Notes: generated by a model not told the origin, from the sequence alone. 64,000 nt of DNA from Mucilaginibacter phenanthrenivorans (GCF_024721155.1 NZ_JAHVAP010000005.1:62001-126000), one strand, 5' to 3'. Counted from the stretch's first letter, positions 28,688-37,900 are shown. Translations and numbers: made by a program.

Positions 28688-28884
28688 ACTTTTTCTTTGG
28701 CTATTGAACAAACGGTTTTTACTAAACTAACACCTTTATAAAACAAAGAGGTTGCCTGCACGGAGGAACCAACAATAGTTTCCTTTTTCTGATGAAACTG
28801 GTAACTTACGCCCATTATTAGCGCGAAGAATACCGGAACCAGTAATAAGATGAAAGGATTGGAGTTTTTGATAAGCGTTTTCAT
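28681..28884 (-). CDS. Small single-pass membrane protein preceding the ABC exporter
   Basis: 67 residues, no family recognised. One transmembrane helix (about residues 11-29, FILLLVPVFFALIMGVSYQF) is followed by a polar, weakly charged tail (FHQKKETIVGSSVQ). The stop codon overlaps the start region of the ATPase gene by 7 bases, and the gene starts the operon. This position argues for a real gene with a role in the transporter rather than a chance frame. Confidence 0.65.
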   Translation of the reverse strand: MKTLIKNSNPFILLLVPVFFALIMGVSYQFHQKKETIVGSSVQATSLFYKGVSLVKTVCSIAKEKVW

Positions 28885-29086
28885 TGTGTTTGTGTTTGAT
28901 GATACAAAGGAATATCAAAAAAATTACCTGCTAAAAACATTTAGACCAACGCACGGGATTCATAGATGAATGGCAGAATAATCAAACTAACCCGTTCGTC
29001 GGATTTTTAAGCCTGTTTATCGACAAAAGCTGATACTATATATAATATAAGTGCTTTAACGGTGTGTAATTATTAATTTAGGTGTG

Positions 29087-30100
29087 ATGAAAAGCCGTTG
29101 GCAAATATTCTGGCATGTGTTTTTTTGGGTGTTAATGATCTCGTTTTTGATCTTCATAGCCCAATTGGATGAAAAAATATCCCTCAGGGAGATCCTGGTT
29201 GTATTCATTTTATACTCGGTAATTAATATAAGCCTGTTTTATATCAATTACCTCATATTACTGCCCCGTTTTTTTCATAAAAAGCGCTATGGTACATACG
29301 CCATTATTGTAACCATAACGGTTATAGTATTCGGGATTGGTAAATACGGCGTCGGGTTGCTGTTTAAATCATTTATATTGGTTCACAGCAAAGGGCATGT
29401 AATTGGCTTCGCCCAGTATTTCTTAGGCACACTATTCACCAGCCTGTTCTTCCTGTTTTTAAGCACCGCGTTGAAATTTGCCATTGATTGGTTTTTAAAT
29501 GAACGCATCCAGCGCGACCTTGAAAATCAACGATTGAGCGCGGAGCTGTCATTTTTAAAATCACAGATCAATCCGCATTTCTTATTTAATTCGCTTAACA
29601 GTATTTACTCACTGGCTTACCAACGATCTGCAACCACGCCCGAGGCGATTCTTAAACTATCGGAAATTATGCGGTATATGCTGTATGAGTGTAACGATAA
29701 TAAGGTCGAACTGTCCAAAGAGCTGCAGTACCTGCAAAACTACATCGACCTGCAAAAAATACGCTTCAGCAATAAGGCCTATATTGATTACAAGGTGGAG
29801 GGTGTAATACAAAACCAGCAAATAGTACCGTTATTATTGATCGCATTTATTGAAAATGCCTTTAAACACGGTGTAGCGAATGATCCGCTTACGCCTATCC
29901 GATTATTAATTGATGTTGATGACGAGCATTTGCATTTTTACATACAAAACAAAAAACATAACAATAATCGTGATCCGGCAGGTGGAATTGGTTTGAATAA
30001 TGTTAAACGCAGGCTAAATTTGCTGTATCCGAATAAATATAATTTGGACATCCGCGACGAAACCGATACTTATACCGTTGAATTATCTTTAGTTTTATAA
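29087..30100 (+). CDS. LytS-type sensor histidine kinase (His_kinase family)
   Basis: 337 residues from the ATG at 29087 (the frame also has a GTG one codon earlier). Four hydrophobic helices occupy residues 1-145. The kinase part has the phosphoacceptor His164 in QINPHFLFNSLNSIYSLAYQ and the N-box FIENAFKHGV, with an ATP lid GGIGLNNVKRRL. It pairs with the LytTR regulator 1 base downstream. The gene starts a divergent region opposite the ABC exporter, suggesting control of that exporter; this is inference. Confidence 0.95.
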   Translation: MKSRWQIFWHVFFWVLMISFLIFIAQLDEKISLREILVVFILYSVINISLFYINYLILLPRFFHKKRYGTYAIIVTITVIVFGIGKYGVGLLFKSFILVHSKGHVIGFAQYFLGTLFTSLFFLFLSTALKFAIDWFLNERIQRDLENQRLSAELSFLKSQINPHFLFNSLNSIYSLAYQRSATTPEAILKLSEIMRYMLYECNDNKVELSKELQYLQNYIDLQKIRFSNKAYIDYKVEGVIQNQQIVPLLLIAFIENAFKHGVANDPLTPIRLLIDVDDEHLHFYIQNKKHNNNRDPAGGIGLNNVKRRLNLLYPNKYNLDIRDETDTYTVELSLVL

Positions 30101-30101
30101 A

Positions 30102-30830
30102 ATGATAAGATGCCTGATTGTTGATGATGAGCCTTTGGCACTGCATATACTGGAAGACTATATCTCAAAGATCCCGTTTTTGCAATTGGTTAAGGCCACA
30201 ACAAATCCTATTGAAGCGCTTACGCTCGTTCAGGAGAAGCTGGTCGACCTGGTTTTTTTGGACGTACAGATGCCCGAACTTACCGGTATCCAGTTTTTAC
30301 GAATAGCCAACGGAAAGGCAAAGGTTATTTTAACCACCGCCTATCCACAGTATGCACTTGAGGGTTATGAATTGGATGTGATAGACTATTTGTTAAAGCC
30401 AATCGCCTTTGATCGTTTTTTTAAATCCGTTCAAAAAGCACAAGCTGTTTTACAGCCGGCAGCCGCCCCTATACAGCCGGAACCCGTACAACAAAAACAA
30501 CAGGACCTGTTGAGCGATTTCATCTTTGTTAAAACGGAGCACAAAATTCAAAAGGTTTACCTTAATGATATTCTTTTTATAGAGGGATTAAAAGATTACA
30601 TCTCCATTTTCACCCCTGCAGAACGCATCATTACCCTGCAGAACATGAAGAAAATGGAAGATGCCCTGCCGGAAAAGCATTTTATCCGGGTGCACAAATC
30701 GTACATCGTATCCATTAATAAGATAGACAGCATTGAGCGGAGCCGGATCTTTATAGGTGACAAGATCATTCCAGTTGGCGATACCTACAGGGAAGAGTTT
30801 TTTAAGATTGTTGACGGGAAGAACATCTGA
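30102..30830 (+). CDS. LytTR-family response regulator
   Basis: 242 residues: receiver domain (about 1-120, phosphoacceptor Asp54 in VFLDVQMPELTG, Lys in LLKPIAF), a Pro/Gln linker (QPAAAPIQPEPVQQKQQ) and a C-terminal LytTR DNA-binding domain (about 142-238, with FIEGLKDYISIFT and FIRVHKSYIVSINKI). It is cotranscribed with the LytS-type kinase. The heptamer hairpin after its stop is the likely terminator. Confidence 0.96.
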   Translation: MIRCLIVDDEPLALHILEDYISKIPFLQLVKATTNPIEALTLVQEKLVDLVFLDVQMPELTGIQFLRIANGKAKVILTTAYPQYALEGYELDVIDYLLKPIAFDRFFKSVQKAQAVLQPAAAPIQPEPVQQKQQDLLSDFIFVKTEHKIQKVYLNDILFIEGLKDYISIFTPAERIITLQNMKKMEDALPEKHFIRVHKSYIVSINKIDSIERSRIFIGDKIIPVGDTYREEFFKIVDGKNI

Positions 30831-30834
30831 AGAA

Positions 30835-30906
30835 GTCCTGAGTATTTAGTCCAAAGTCCCGAGTCTTTCTTGACTTAAGACTACCGACTCACGACTTCGG
30901 ACTTCT
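30835..30906. repeat. Heptamer hairpin of five GTCNNNN and five GACNNNN words
   Basis: The left side is GTCCTGA, GTATTTA, GTCCAAA, GTCCCGA, GTCTTTC; the right side is GACTTAA, GACTACC, GACTCAC, GACTTCG, GACTTCT, separated by TT. It separates the convergent lytTR and acyltransferase genes and overlaps the last codons of the latter. Confidence 0.88.
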
Positions 30907-31641
30907 TAGCTGTCCAAGCGCCTCTTTTATTCTTATCTCAGCTTCTTTAACCAAATCTTCTGTGGGCCTTCCTTTTGGCTCAATCGGTTCAAGCACCTCC
31001 CAGGTTGCTTTAATGAATGTACCGAGTGGATAAAGGCCATGTTCGGTTAGTTTCCACGAATTATTAATAGCAATGGGAACCAATAATGCTTCGGGGCATT
31101 TTTTCAGGATAGTTGCGATACCGCCAACCTGGAACGGTTTTACAATGCCATCTTTTGAACGTGTACCTTCCGGAAAAATAACGGTCGACCATTTATTTTC
31201 TTTCATCCGGTTGGCCAGTTTAACTAATTCAGTAATAGATTGACGTGAATCATTACGGTCAATATTGGCGCCGCCGCCATATTTCAGGTTATACGATATA
31301 GATGGAATCCCCCTTGTGAGTTCAATTTTTGAGATGAACTTGGCGTGATACTTACGCAGGTAATAGATGAGCGGTGGGATGTCGGCCAGGCTTTGGTGAT
31401 TAGCGATAAAAATGAGGGGGTGCCCAACCGGAAGGTTTTGATTGTTAATAAACACTACCCTGTTCCCCGTTAAATAAAAAGTACTGAACAGACATAAGTT
31501 TAAAAAATCGACCACCTTCTTGTGTGCCGAATAACCAAAAACGTTATAAGCAATCCATTGTAATGGGTGAAAAATAAACAGCGCCAGGAAAAAAGCGATG
31601 ACCGTTAGCGGCGATAAGATATATCCGAAGAGCTTTCTCAT
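30889..31641 (-). CDS. 1-acyl-sn-glycerol-3-phosphate acyltransferase-like (PlsC family)
   Basis: 250 residues. The acyltransferase motifs are the HX4D box NHQSLADIPPL and the phosphate-binding FPEGTRSKDG. An N-terminal hydrophobic segment (VIAFFLALFIFHPLQW) anchors it in the inner membrane, where it would convert lysophosphatidic acid to phosphatidic acid. Its final codons overlap a heptamer hairpin. Confidence 0.92.
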   Translation of the reverse strand: MRKLFGYILSPLTVIAFFLALFIFHPLQWIAYNVFGYSAHKKVVDFLNLCLFSTFYLTGNRVVFINNQNLPVGHPLIFIANHQSLADIPPLIYYLRKYHAKFISKIELTRGIPSISYNLKYGGGANIDRNDSRQSITELVKLANRMKENKWSTVIFPEGTRSKDGIVKPFQVGGIATILKKCPEALLVPIAINNSWKLTEHGLYPLGTFIKATWEVLEPIEPKGRPTEDLVKEAEIRIKEALGQLRSPKS

Positions 31642-31665
31642 AAAAGCTACAAATTTAATATTTTA

Positions 31666-31764
31666 GTTGATTGGTTGGAGTTGGTTGATTAAGTTAGATT
31701 GTGTTGACTCAGTTGAATAGGTTAGAATTGTTGATTGGATTTTACGCGTGATAACTTAATCAAC
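31666..31764. repeat. 14-base-phased arrays between the acyltransferase and NUDIX genes
   Basis: Five 14-base units of the GTTGATT word family occupy 31666-31735. They include GTTGATTAAGTTA (31684-31696), whose perfect 13-base complement TAACTTAATCAAC lies at 31752-31764. The structure follows the NUDIX stop on the minus strand. Confidence 0.78.
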
Positions 31765-31781
31765 CCACTAAACTTAATCAA

Positions 31782-32342
31782 CTATAACTTTCCTTCCAAT
31801 ATCATTATTTGCACCTTCAAAACCGCAGCAACCGTTATCGAATCAGTTATCGTTCCATCACAAACCATTTCGTACGCTTTGGCAAAAGGCACTTTGTTAA
31901 CTATCAATTGTTCGGTGTCTTCAGGCTCGGCCTCAAATTGCTTTAAATCGCGGGCAAGGTAAATAATACTAAGCTCATCGCTTACCGAATTTGAAAGATG
32001 CAAGCGCTGAATCTCTGTCCAGGAATTTGCTTTAAGCCCGGTTTCTTCCAGTAATTCACGTTGTGCTGAAGCTAATGGATCGGTACCCTCCGGACCGCCA
32101 CCTTCGGGTATTTCCCAGCTGTATTGGTTTAAGGGAAACCTATATTGACCAACCAAATAGGTATTCAATTCCTCGTCCAAAGGCAAAACACCTATTGCCA
32201 GGTTTTTAAAACGTATCTTGCCATAAATGCCCGGGTTGCCTGATGGATTGATAACCTGGTATTCGGTTACGTTGATCCAGGGGTTATCATAGACTGCTTT
32301 CTCGCCGGTTATTTGCCAGGGGTTTTCTTTGGGGTGATGCAT
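31782..32342 (-). CDS. NUDIX hydrolase, ADP-ribose pyrophosphatase-like
   Basis: 186 residues. The Nudix box ends RELLEETGL as expected (consensus REUXEEXGU). The residue that should be the first conserved Glu, seven places before the Arg, is Thr, while the two catalytic Glu remain. Upstream and downstream segments (NPGIYGKIRFKNLAIGVLP) resemble the ADP-ribose pyrophosphatase group that hydrolyses nucleoside diphosphate sugars. It stands alone on the minus strand. Confidence 0.88.
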   Translation of the reverse strand: MHHPKENPWQITGEKAVYDNPWINVTEYQVINPSGNPGIYGKIRFKNLAIGVLPLDEELNTYLVGQYRFPLNQYSWEIPEGGGPEGTDPLASAQRELLEETGLKANSWTEIQRLHLSNSVSDELSIIYLARDLKQFEAEPEDTEQLIVNKVPFAKAYEMVCDGTITDSITVAAVLKVQIMILEGKL

Positions 32343-32365
32343 GGGGTAAAAATAGCAAGATTATG

Positions 32366-32971
32366 TTATTTAATCTTGTCAGTAAGTACATACCTCCCCT
32401 TCAAATCTTCTTTATCCGCTACCATATTCCAATAATCAATTAAATATTTACGGACCGACTTTGGCAATGTTTCAAATGATTTATCCCATTTTACCGAGTA
32501 TTCATCCTCATCAAGCTCCGGCACGTGTACCCTGAAAACGTATTTTACATTTTTGTAATGTACCATCATCTTCCAGGTTGATCCATCCCCCCGATCCGGA
32601 TCAAGCTGGTAAACAAAAATACTTTCTAACAGTCCGTCTTTATCTATATCGATGATTTTGGTATAAGTATACCTAAGCAGGATACCCAAGTCGGAGAAAT
32701 CCCTGATCTCCCAATCCTTAACAAAAACACCGTTGTGCTGGGTATAGCCGAATCCAAAGATCGACACCTTACTTGTTTCTTCAGTTTTAGTGAGGATATA
32801 AAGGTGAAGTCCTGCCGCATCCTTAAATTCATAGGCATCTATAAGTTTCCCGGTAAACGCTACCGGCACCTTGTCGTGCAGAATTTCCTTTACATAAGTT
32901 TGGGCTTTGCTTAGTTGGGAAGATAGCAAAGCAAGAAACAGCAGAATTGTGAATTTATAGCGCATTGGCAT
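32366..32971 (-). CDS. Secreted hypothetical protein with DxDxDG-type loop
   Basis: 201 residues with a signal peptide (ILLFLALLSSQLSKAQ). Not assigned to a named family. The middle contains DIDKDGLLESIFVYQLDPDRG, a calcium-binding-type loop as in EF-hand or FG-GAP-like surface proteins. The rest is beta-rich. Gene position between NUDIX and an esterase gives no functional hint. Confidence 0.7.
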   Translation of the reverse strand: MPMRYKFTILLFLALLSSQLSKAQTYVKEILHDKVPVAFTGKLIDAYEFKDAAGLHLYILTKTEETSKVSIFGFGYTQHNGVFVKDWEIRDFSDLGILLRYTYTKIIDIDKDGLLESIFVYQLDPDRGDGSTWKMMVHYKNVKYVFRVHVPELDEDEYSVKWDKSFETLPKSVRKYLIDYWNMVADKEDLKGRYVLTDKIK

Positions 32972-33000
32972 AAAGGTTTACCAAAGCTAATGATTAGCGC

Positions 33001-33816
33001 TTATCTCCCAAAGGCCCAAATCAAGAACTTAGGCATTGCCTTAGCCCAGGTTTCGGGATTATGGCTGCCGCCAACCATTTCCAGGTATTGAACATCCGCA
33101 GGGCGGGTAAAACCTTTGTTTTCAAGCTCTTTTATCAGGTCGACCGTATCGTCGATAGAGTCGATGATGCCATTTTTGTTTCGGTCGCTGGTTTCGTCTT
33201 TGGTGCCGGTTTGCAGCCAGATTTTTATCCCTGGTTTAACTGCCGTGTTCCTTACTATGCTGTGCATAATGCGGTCGTTTTCGGTGTAGCCTTTGGTAAG
33301 GTCCTTGCTTCTCCACCAAAAAGATCCGGAGAAAACCCCAACTTTATCAAAAAGTTCCGGATTGTTCCAGGTAATATCCAATGCGGACAGGCCGCCTAAA
33401 GAAAAACCGGCATAAGCGGTTGAGTTAAATTTTTCGATGCCTGTAAGTTTTGTAATAGCAGGCAGCAATTCAGTTTTTATAAATGCCGTATATAAAGCTG
33501 CTTTTGAACCTCGCTTTTTAAAGTCGGGTTTGCCGGCGGTACCGTATTCCTGCAGGCGTTCTTCACCGGCGTGGATGGCAACCACCAGCGTAGGTTTTAT
33601 ACGATTTATATTTGTTAATTCTTCAAGGGTTTCCTTTAACTGCAGCGCTTCGCTTTCCTGTCCGTCATTCAATAACAACAAATTCAGGGGTTCGGTAAGT
33701 TCATTTTCTTCCGGCATCAGCAGCGTACAGGTAACATCGCGCTTCAACACATCAGACTTTATGGTTATTATATTTTCAGTGATAGCTATCTCCATCTCCA
33801 GCCAACTCGCGTACAT
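33001..33816 (-). CDS. Alpha/beta-hydrolase esterase (esterase D / enterochelin esterase-like)
   Basis: About 264-271 residues; starts are possible at the ATG at 33814-33816 or the ATG seven codons later (33795). The nucleophile elbow is AYAGFSLGGLSALD (GxSxG). The acid and His of the triad probably lie in DRNKNGIIDSID (uncertain) and VGGSHNPETW. No signal peptide is evident. It is divergent from the next esterase-like gene and could act in the same pathway. Substrate unknown. Confidence 0.82.
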   Translation of the reverse strand: MYASWLEMEIAITENIITIKSDVLKRDVTCTLLMPEENELTEPLNLLLLNDGQESEALQLKETLEELTNINRIKPTLVVAIHAGEERLQEYGTAGKPDFKKRGSKAALYTAFIKTELLPAITKLTGIEKFNSTAYAGFSLGGLSALDITWNNPELFDKVGVFSGSFWWRSKDLTKGYTENDRIMHSIVRNTAVKPGIKIWLQTGTKDETSDRNKNGIIDSIDDTVDLIKELENKGFTRPADVQYLEMVGGSHNPETWAKAMPKFLIWAFGR

Positions 33817-33992
33817 CTCTATTTCAATTAGTTAAGGGCGCAAATTTACGGTTAACATTTTACAATTTGAAAATTTGCCGATTTGATGATTTCAAAATGA
33901 TAAAAGTACGCTCATTTTCAAATCTTTATTCCAAATCCTTGCCTTTTTCAAACAAACAAGTTACCTTACAATCATCATAAAAACCCAATACA

Positions 33993-34700
33993 TTGACTGA
34001 AAAATATCACCGCTGGTACTCCCCAAACCTGGGAATTGATGTAGAAATGCTGGTTTTTGGCGACCGCGGTTACCCGGTTATCCTTTTCCCGACGTCACAG
34101 GGGCGTTATTTCCAGAATAAGGATGAGGGACTTATTGACAGCGTGCGCTGGTTTGTTGACGAGGGGCTAGTTAAAATTTACTGTCCGGATAGCTTTGATT
34201 GGCTTACCTGGTACAATAAAGGAGTTAGTCCGGCAGAACGTGCGCACCGCTACGCCTGGTACGATAAAATGCTTGCTGACGAGCTTGCGCCATGGGCTAT
34301 GTACGAGACCGGTGTTAGCAAAATAGCCACCGCCGGTTGCAGTTTCGGCGGATATCATGCTGCAAACTTCGCCCTAAAGCATCCCGATAAAACCGGCCAC
34401 CTGTTTAGCATGAGCGGAGCCTTTGACATGAAGCAGTTTACCGATGGGTTTTATAATGATGACGTGTTTTATAACAACCCCGTTGACTTTTTACCCGGCA
34501 GCAACCTATCCGACCTATGGCACATGAATATCATCCTCGGCACCGCCGAGCACGACATTTGTTTGGGCGATAATAAGCGACTCTCAAACATTATGAACCA
34601 AAAGCATATTAACCATTGGTTGGATATCCGCCCGTTCGCCAGTCATGACTGGCCGATCTGGAAGGAAATGTTTCCGCATTATTTGTCAACGATAAGGTAG
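33993..34700 (+). CDS. Putative esterase (alpha/beta hydrolase), first gene of the amidoligase cluster
   Basis: 235 residues. The nucleophile is in TAGCSFGGYHAANF; candidate Asp lies in GTAEHDICLGDN and the His in FASHDWPIWKEMFPHY. The frame has no ATG before residue 19, so translation probably starts at TTG (33993) to keep YHRWYSPNLGIDVEMLVFG. It is followed after 90 bases, containing a short heptamer repeat, by the ATP-grasp gene. Position suggests it activates or releases a product made by the downstream ligases; this is inference. Confidence 0.82.
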   Translation: MTEKYHRWYSPNLGIDVEMLVFGDRGYPVILFPTSQGRYFQNKDEGLIDSVRWFVDEGLVKIYCPDSFDWLTWYNKGVSPAERAHRYAWYDKMLADELAPWAMYETGVSKIATAGCSFGGYHAANFALKHPDKTGHLFSMSGAFDMKQFTDGFYNDDVFYNNPVDFLPGSNLSDLWHMNIILGTAEHDICLGDNKRLSNIMNQKHINHWLDIRPFASHDWPIWKEMFPHYLSTIR

Positions 34701-34705
34701 ATGAT

Positions 34706-34726
34706 AGAGATTAGAGGCTGGAGATT
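34706..34726. repeat. Heptamer array AGAGATT type after the esterase gene
   Basis: Words AGAGATT, AGAGGCT, GGAGATT in tandem, directly downstream of the stop at 34700. Confidence 0.7.
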
Positions 34727-34790
34727 AGATAGCGACCGTATTAAAATAACAGAAGTTAGAATTAAGAACTAAATAAAAACATAACTACCC

Positions 34791-35864
34791 ATGAAAAAAA
34801 TAGGAATCTTATTCGGACAGGAACAATCGTTCCCACACGCGTTTGTTGCTCGCATCAACCAAAAGGGCGAGAAAAATATAAGCGCAGAATTTGTGCGTAT
34901 CGATAAGGTGATGCAGGCCGAGCCGTTGGATTACGCAGTAATTGTCGACCGCATTTCGCAGGATGTGCCTTTTTATCGCGCCATGCTAAAAAATGCAGCT
35001 ATCTGCGGCACCGCGGTAATCAACAATCCGTTCTGGTGGAGCGCTGATGAGAAATTCTTTAACAACGCGCTGGCGGTAAAAATTGGTGTCCCTGTACCAA
35101 AAACGGTGATCCTGCCATCGAAGGATTTGCCGGATGATACAACAGATCAATCGTTCCGCAACCTGGCTTATCCGTTGGATTGGGAAGGTATTTTTAAATA
35201 CGTTGGCTTCCCTGCTTATATGAAACCTTTTGACGGCGGAGGCTGGAAGGAAGTTTACCAGATCAATAACCTGGATGAGCTTTGGGACAATTACAACAAA
35301 ACCAAACAATACGTAATGATGCTACAGGAGGAAATTATTTTTGAAGATTACTTCCGTTGCTATTGCATAGGTGGCAAACATGTACGCATTATGCAATACG
35401 AACCGCGCAACCCGCATCACCTGCGTTACGAGCATGGCAAGGCTCCCGCAGCAAAAAAGTTGCTGGAGACCGTAAAGAATTATGTGATCAAGCTCAATAA
35501 ATATTTGGGATACGATTTTAATACTGTTGAGTTCGCTATCCGTGATGGAGTACCTTACGCCATCGATTTCTGTAACCCTGCACCCGATGCCGAAGTTACC
35601 AGCGTTGGCCAGGATAACTTCGACTGGGTTGTTGAAACCGCCGCCGATTACGCCATCGAACGCGCAAAAAAGCAAAAGGACGACAGCGATAACCTTACCT
35701 GGGGCGAGTATGTAAAAACCGGCGCAGCGGGTCATCATCTTTTATCATCAGAGAAAAAAGTTGAGAAGAAAGCCGAGAAAAAGGAAGTAAGTGCAGGAGC
35801 TATTGATCATGAAATTGCAGCAGAGAAGAAAGTTGTAAAGCCGAAGAAAGCTGTTAAAAAATAA
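34791..35864 (+). CDS. ATP-grasp ligase with Lys-rich C-terminal tail
   Basis: 357 residues. The ATP-grasp fold is shown by the glycine loop AYMKPFDGGGWKEV (Lys about 143), the adenine-binding LQEEIIFEDY and the metal site VEFAIRDGVPYAIDFCNPAPD. Known ATP-grasp enzymes join carboxylates to amines or thiols through an acyl phosphate. Residues about 318-357 form a tail of Lys, Ala, Glu and Val (KKAEKKEVSAGA, KPKKAVKK), unusual for this family and able to bind acidic partners. It opens the run of ligase genes and is followed by YbdK after 90 bases. Confidence 0.9.
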   Translation: MKKIGILFGQEQSFPHAFVARINQKGEKNISAEFVRIDKVMQAEPLDYAVIVDRISQDVPFYRAMLKNAAICGTAVINNPFWWSADEKFFNNALAVKIGVPVPKTVILPSKDLPDDTTDQSFRNLAYPLDWEGIFKYVGFPAYMKPFDGGGWKEVYQINNLDELWDNYNKTKQYVMMLQEEIIFEDYFRCYCIGGKHVRIMQYEPRNPHHLRYEHGKAPAAKKLLETVKNYVIKLNKYLGYDFNTVEFAIRDGVPYAIDFCNPAPDAEVTSVGQDNFDWVVETAADYAIERAKKQKDDSDNLTWGEYVKTGAAGHHLLSSEKKVEKKAEKKEVSAGAIDHEIAAEKKVVKPKKAVKK

Positions 35865-35880
35865 TAATACAACGGCTCGC

Positions 35881-35909
35881 ATGGCGGTGGGTTTGAAACC
35901 CATCGCTAT
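35881..35909. repeat. Short palindrome between ATP-grasp and YbdK genes
   Basis: The inverted repeat GCGGTGGGTTT/GAAACCCATCGC lies at 35884-35906 inside the 90-base gap. It may be a dispersed element or a weak attenuator; no T-run follows. Confidence 0.55.
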
Positions 35910-35954
35910 GATAAAAGCTTGTTTAAACCAACCAATTATAAAGGCTAACTAAAA

Positions 35955-37052
35955 ATGAACGAGTTTACCATAGGTGTTGAAGAAGAATTCATGGTGGTTG
36001 ACCCTGTGAGCAGGGAGCTGACATCGCATGAACAAAAAATTGTTGACAGCGCTCAAAAGATCCACGAGGACCAGGTGAAGGCCGAGATGCACCAGGCAGT
36101 TGTTGAAGTAGGCACACACATTTGCCACAACACACAGGAAGCGCGTAAGGAGGTGGGCAAATTACGCGGCACGGTAGCACAGTTAGCCGGCGATATCGGC
36201 TTGCGCATCGGCGCTGCGGGAACGCACCCGTTTTCACACTGGCAGCACCAGCTGATTACGGATCATCCGCGATATTTTGAAATTGTAGATGAGCTGCAGG
36301 AGGCTGCACGGTCGAACCTGATTTTTGGCTTGCATGTGCATGTGGGCATCCAATCGCGGGATATGGCGATTCATATTGCCAACCAGGTACGCTATTTTTT
36401 ACCGCACGTTTATGCGTTGTCAACAAACTCCCCGTTTTGGGAGGGACGCAATACGGGTTACAAATCATTCCGCACCAAGGTTTTTGACAAGTTTCCACGG
36501 ACGGGCATTCCCGATTATTTCAGCAGTATTGAAGAATATGATAACTATATCAAGTTGTTGGTGAAAACCAATTGCATCGACAATGCCAAGAAGATCTGGT
36601 GGGACATCCGCGTACATCCATTTTTTGAAACCATAGAGTTCCGCATTTGCGATTGCCCCATGCTGATTGATGAAACCATGACATTCGTCGCTTTATTCCA
36701 GGCTTTGTGCGCTAAGTTGTATAAACTACGGCAGCAAAATATGTCGTTTATTAATTATAACCGCGCACTCATCAATGAGAATAAATGGCGGGCCGCCCGC
36801 TACGGGATCGACGGTAAAATGATAGACTTTGGTAAGGAGATGGAAGTAAATACCCGTGGTTTGATTTTAGAGCTGCTTGATTTTATAGATGACGTAGTGG
36901 ATGACCTTGGGTGCCGTGACGACCTGCAATATGTGCACAAAATATTGGAACATGGCACAGGCGCCGACAGGCAATTGGCAGTTTATCAGCAAAATAATAA
37001 CTTTGCCGACGTTGTTGACTATATTACGTCGCAAACGTTAAAAGGAATTTAG
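35955..37052 (+). CDS. Carboxylate-amine ligase, YbdK / glutamate-cysteine ligase type 2 family
   Basis: 365 residues, normal for the YbdK/GCS2 group. The N-terminal IGVEEEFMVVDP carries the acidic metal ligands; the body has GLHVHVGIQSRDM and VEVGTHICHNTQEA. GCS2 enzymes form gamma-glutamyl or other amide bonds using ATP. YbdK itself has weak glutamate-cysteine ligase activity, but the substrate here is unlikely to be cysteine given its neighbours. The next gene starts 8 bases after its stop. Confidence 0.93.
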   Translation: MNEFTIGVEEEFMVVDPVSRELTSHEQKIVDSAQKIHEDQVKAEMHQAVVEVGTHICHNTQEARKEVGKLRGTVAQLAGDIGLRIGAAGTHPFSHWQHQLITDHPRYFEIVDELQEAARSNLIFGLHVHVGIQSRDMAIHIANQVRYFLPHVYALSTNSPFWEGRNTGYKSFRTKVFDKFPRTGIPDYFSSIEEYDNYIKLLVKTNCIDNAKKIWWDIRVHPFFETIEFRICDCPMLIDETMTFVALFQALCAKLYKLRQQNMSFINYNRALINENKWRAARYGIDGKMIDFGKEMEVNTRGLILELLDFIDDVVDDLGCRDDLQYVHKILEHGTGADRQLAVYQQNNNFADVVDYITSQTLKGI

Positions 37053-37060
37053 GATAAGAG

Positions 37061-37900
37061 ATGATACAAACAGAAAAACCGGAAATTAAAGTTGCCATTC
37101 TCGATTTTTATGATGGGATAGCGAACGAGGGAATGCGTGGTTTCCGCGAAATTTTAGAGAGATACAAAGCCAAGAATGAGCTGAACTTAAACTACGAGGT
37201 ATTTGACGTTCGCAGGAATGTTGAAGTCCCCGGAACCGATTTCGATATTTATATTTCGAGCGGCGGCCCCGGCAGCCCGATAGACAGTGAAGGCTCGGAA
37301 TGGGAGAAAAAATATTTTCAGCTGGTAGATAAGCTTGAAGACATCAACCTTTCAAATGCATCTCAAAAGAAATACGGATTTTTTGTTTGCCATGCGTTTC
37401 AGCTGATGTGCCGCAAATACCAGTTGGGCGATATCAATATGAGGCGTTCAGCCTCATTTGGCGTGCTGCCGATTCATAAAACACATGCGGCCGCTAACGA
37501 GCCGGTTTTTGAAGGATTAACTGACCCTTTTTATTCGGTTGACTCAAGACTATGGCAGGTGGTAAATCCCGACGAAAAACGTTTCACCGATTTGGGCATG
37601 CAGTTGCTGGCGATTGAAAAGGAACGTCCGCATGTTGATTTGCCAAGGGCAATGATGGCGATCCGTTTCAGCGATTACTTTTTTGCCACGCAGTTTCATC
37701 CGGAAGCTGACGCGAAGGGTGTAAAATCACTGTTATTAAAGGAAGAAAAAAAGAAGGAAGTGGTTAGCGAGCACGGCATCGACAAATACAACGAGATGCT
37801 TGAACGACTTGAAGATCCTGATAAAATTACGCATACCCAAAACACCATGATCCCTAATTTTTTAGACCAGGCAGTTTTGAGTTTGCAGGAACTGAACTAA
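37061..37900 (+). CDS. Class I glutamine amidotransferase domain protein
   Basis: 279 residues. The triad is visible: Cys110 in FFVCHAFQLM and His213/Glu215 in TQFHPEAD. The nucleophile elbow is atypical (CHAFQ rather than the usual CxGxQ), so glutaminase activity could be altered. Class I amidotransferases supply ammonia to a partner synthase, or act as gamma-glutamyl hydrolases. The gene lies between YbdK and the MNT/HEPN pair, and its partner is probably one of the ligases here. Confidence 0.88.
   Translation: MIQTEKPEIKVAILDFYDGIANEGMRGFREILERYKAKNELNLNYEVFDVRRNVEVPGTDFDIYISSGGPGSPIDSEGSEWEKKYFQLVDKLEDINLSNASQKKYGFFVCHAFQLMCRKYQLGDINMRRSASFGVLPIHKTHAAANEPVFEGLTDPFYSVDSRLWQVVNPDEKRFTDLGMQLLAIEKERPHVDLPRAMMAIRFSDYFFATQFHPEADAKGVKSLLLKEEKKKEVVSEHGIDKYNEMLERLEDPDKITHTQNTMIPNFLDQAVLSLQELN

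Noticed and set aside
28736..28918. Alternative minus-strand frame over the small ABC-operon ORF
   Set aside because: It overlaps the better supported 67-codon ORF, which has a membrane helix and coupling to the ATPase.
30835..30906. GTC/GAC hairpin considered as a riboswitch or tRNA-like fold
   Set aside because: It lies at converging gene ends and is explained by two heptamer arms; no conserved RNA motif.
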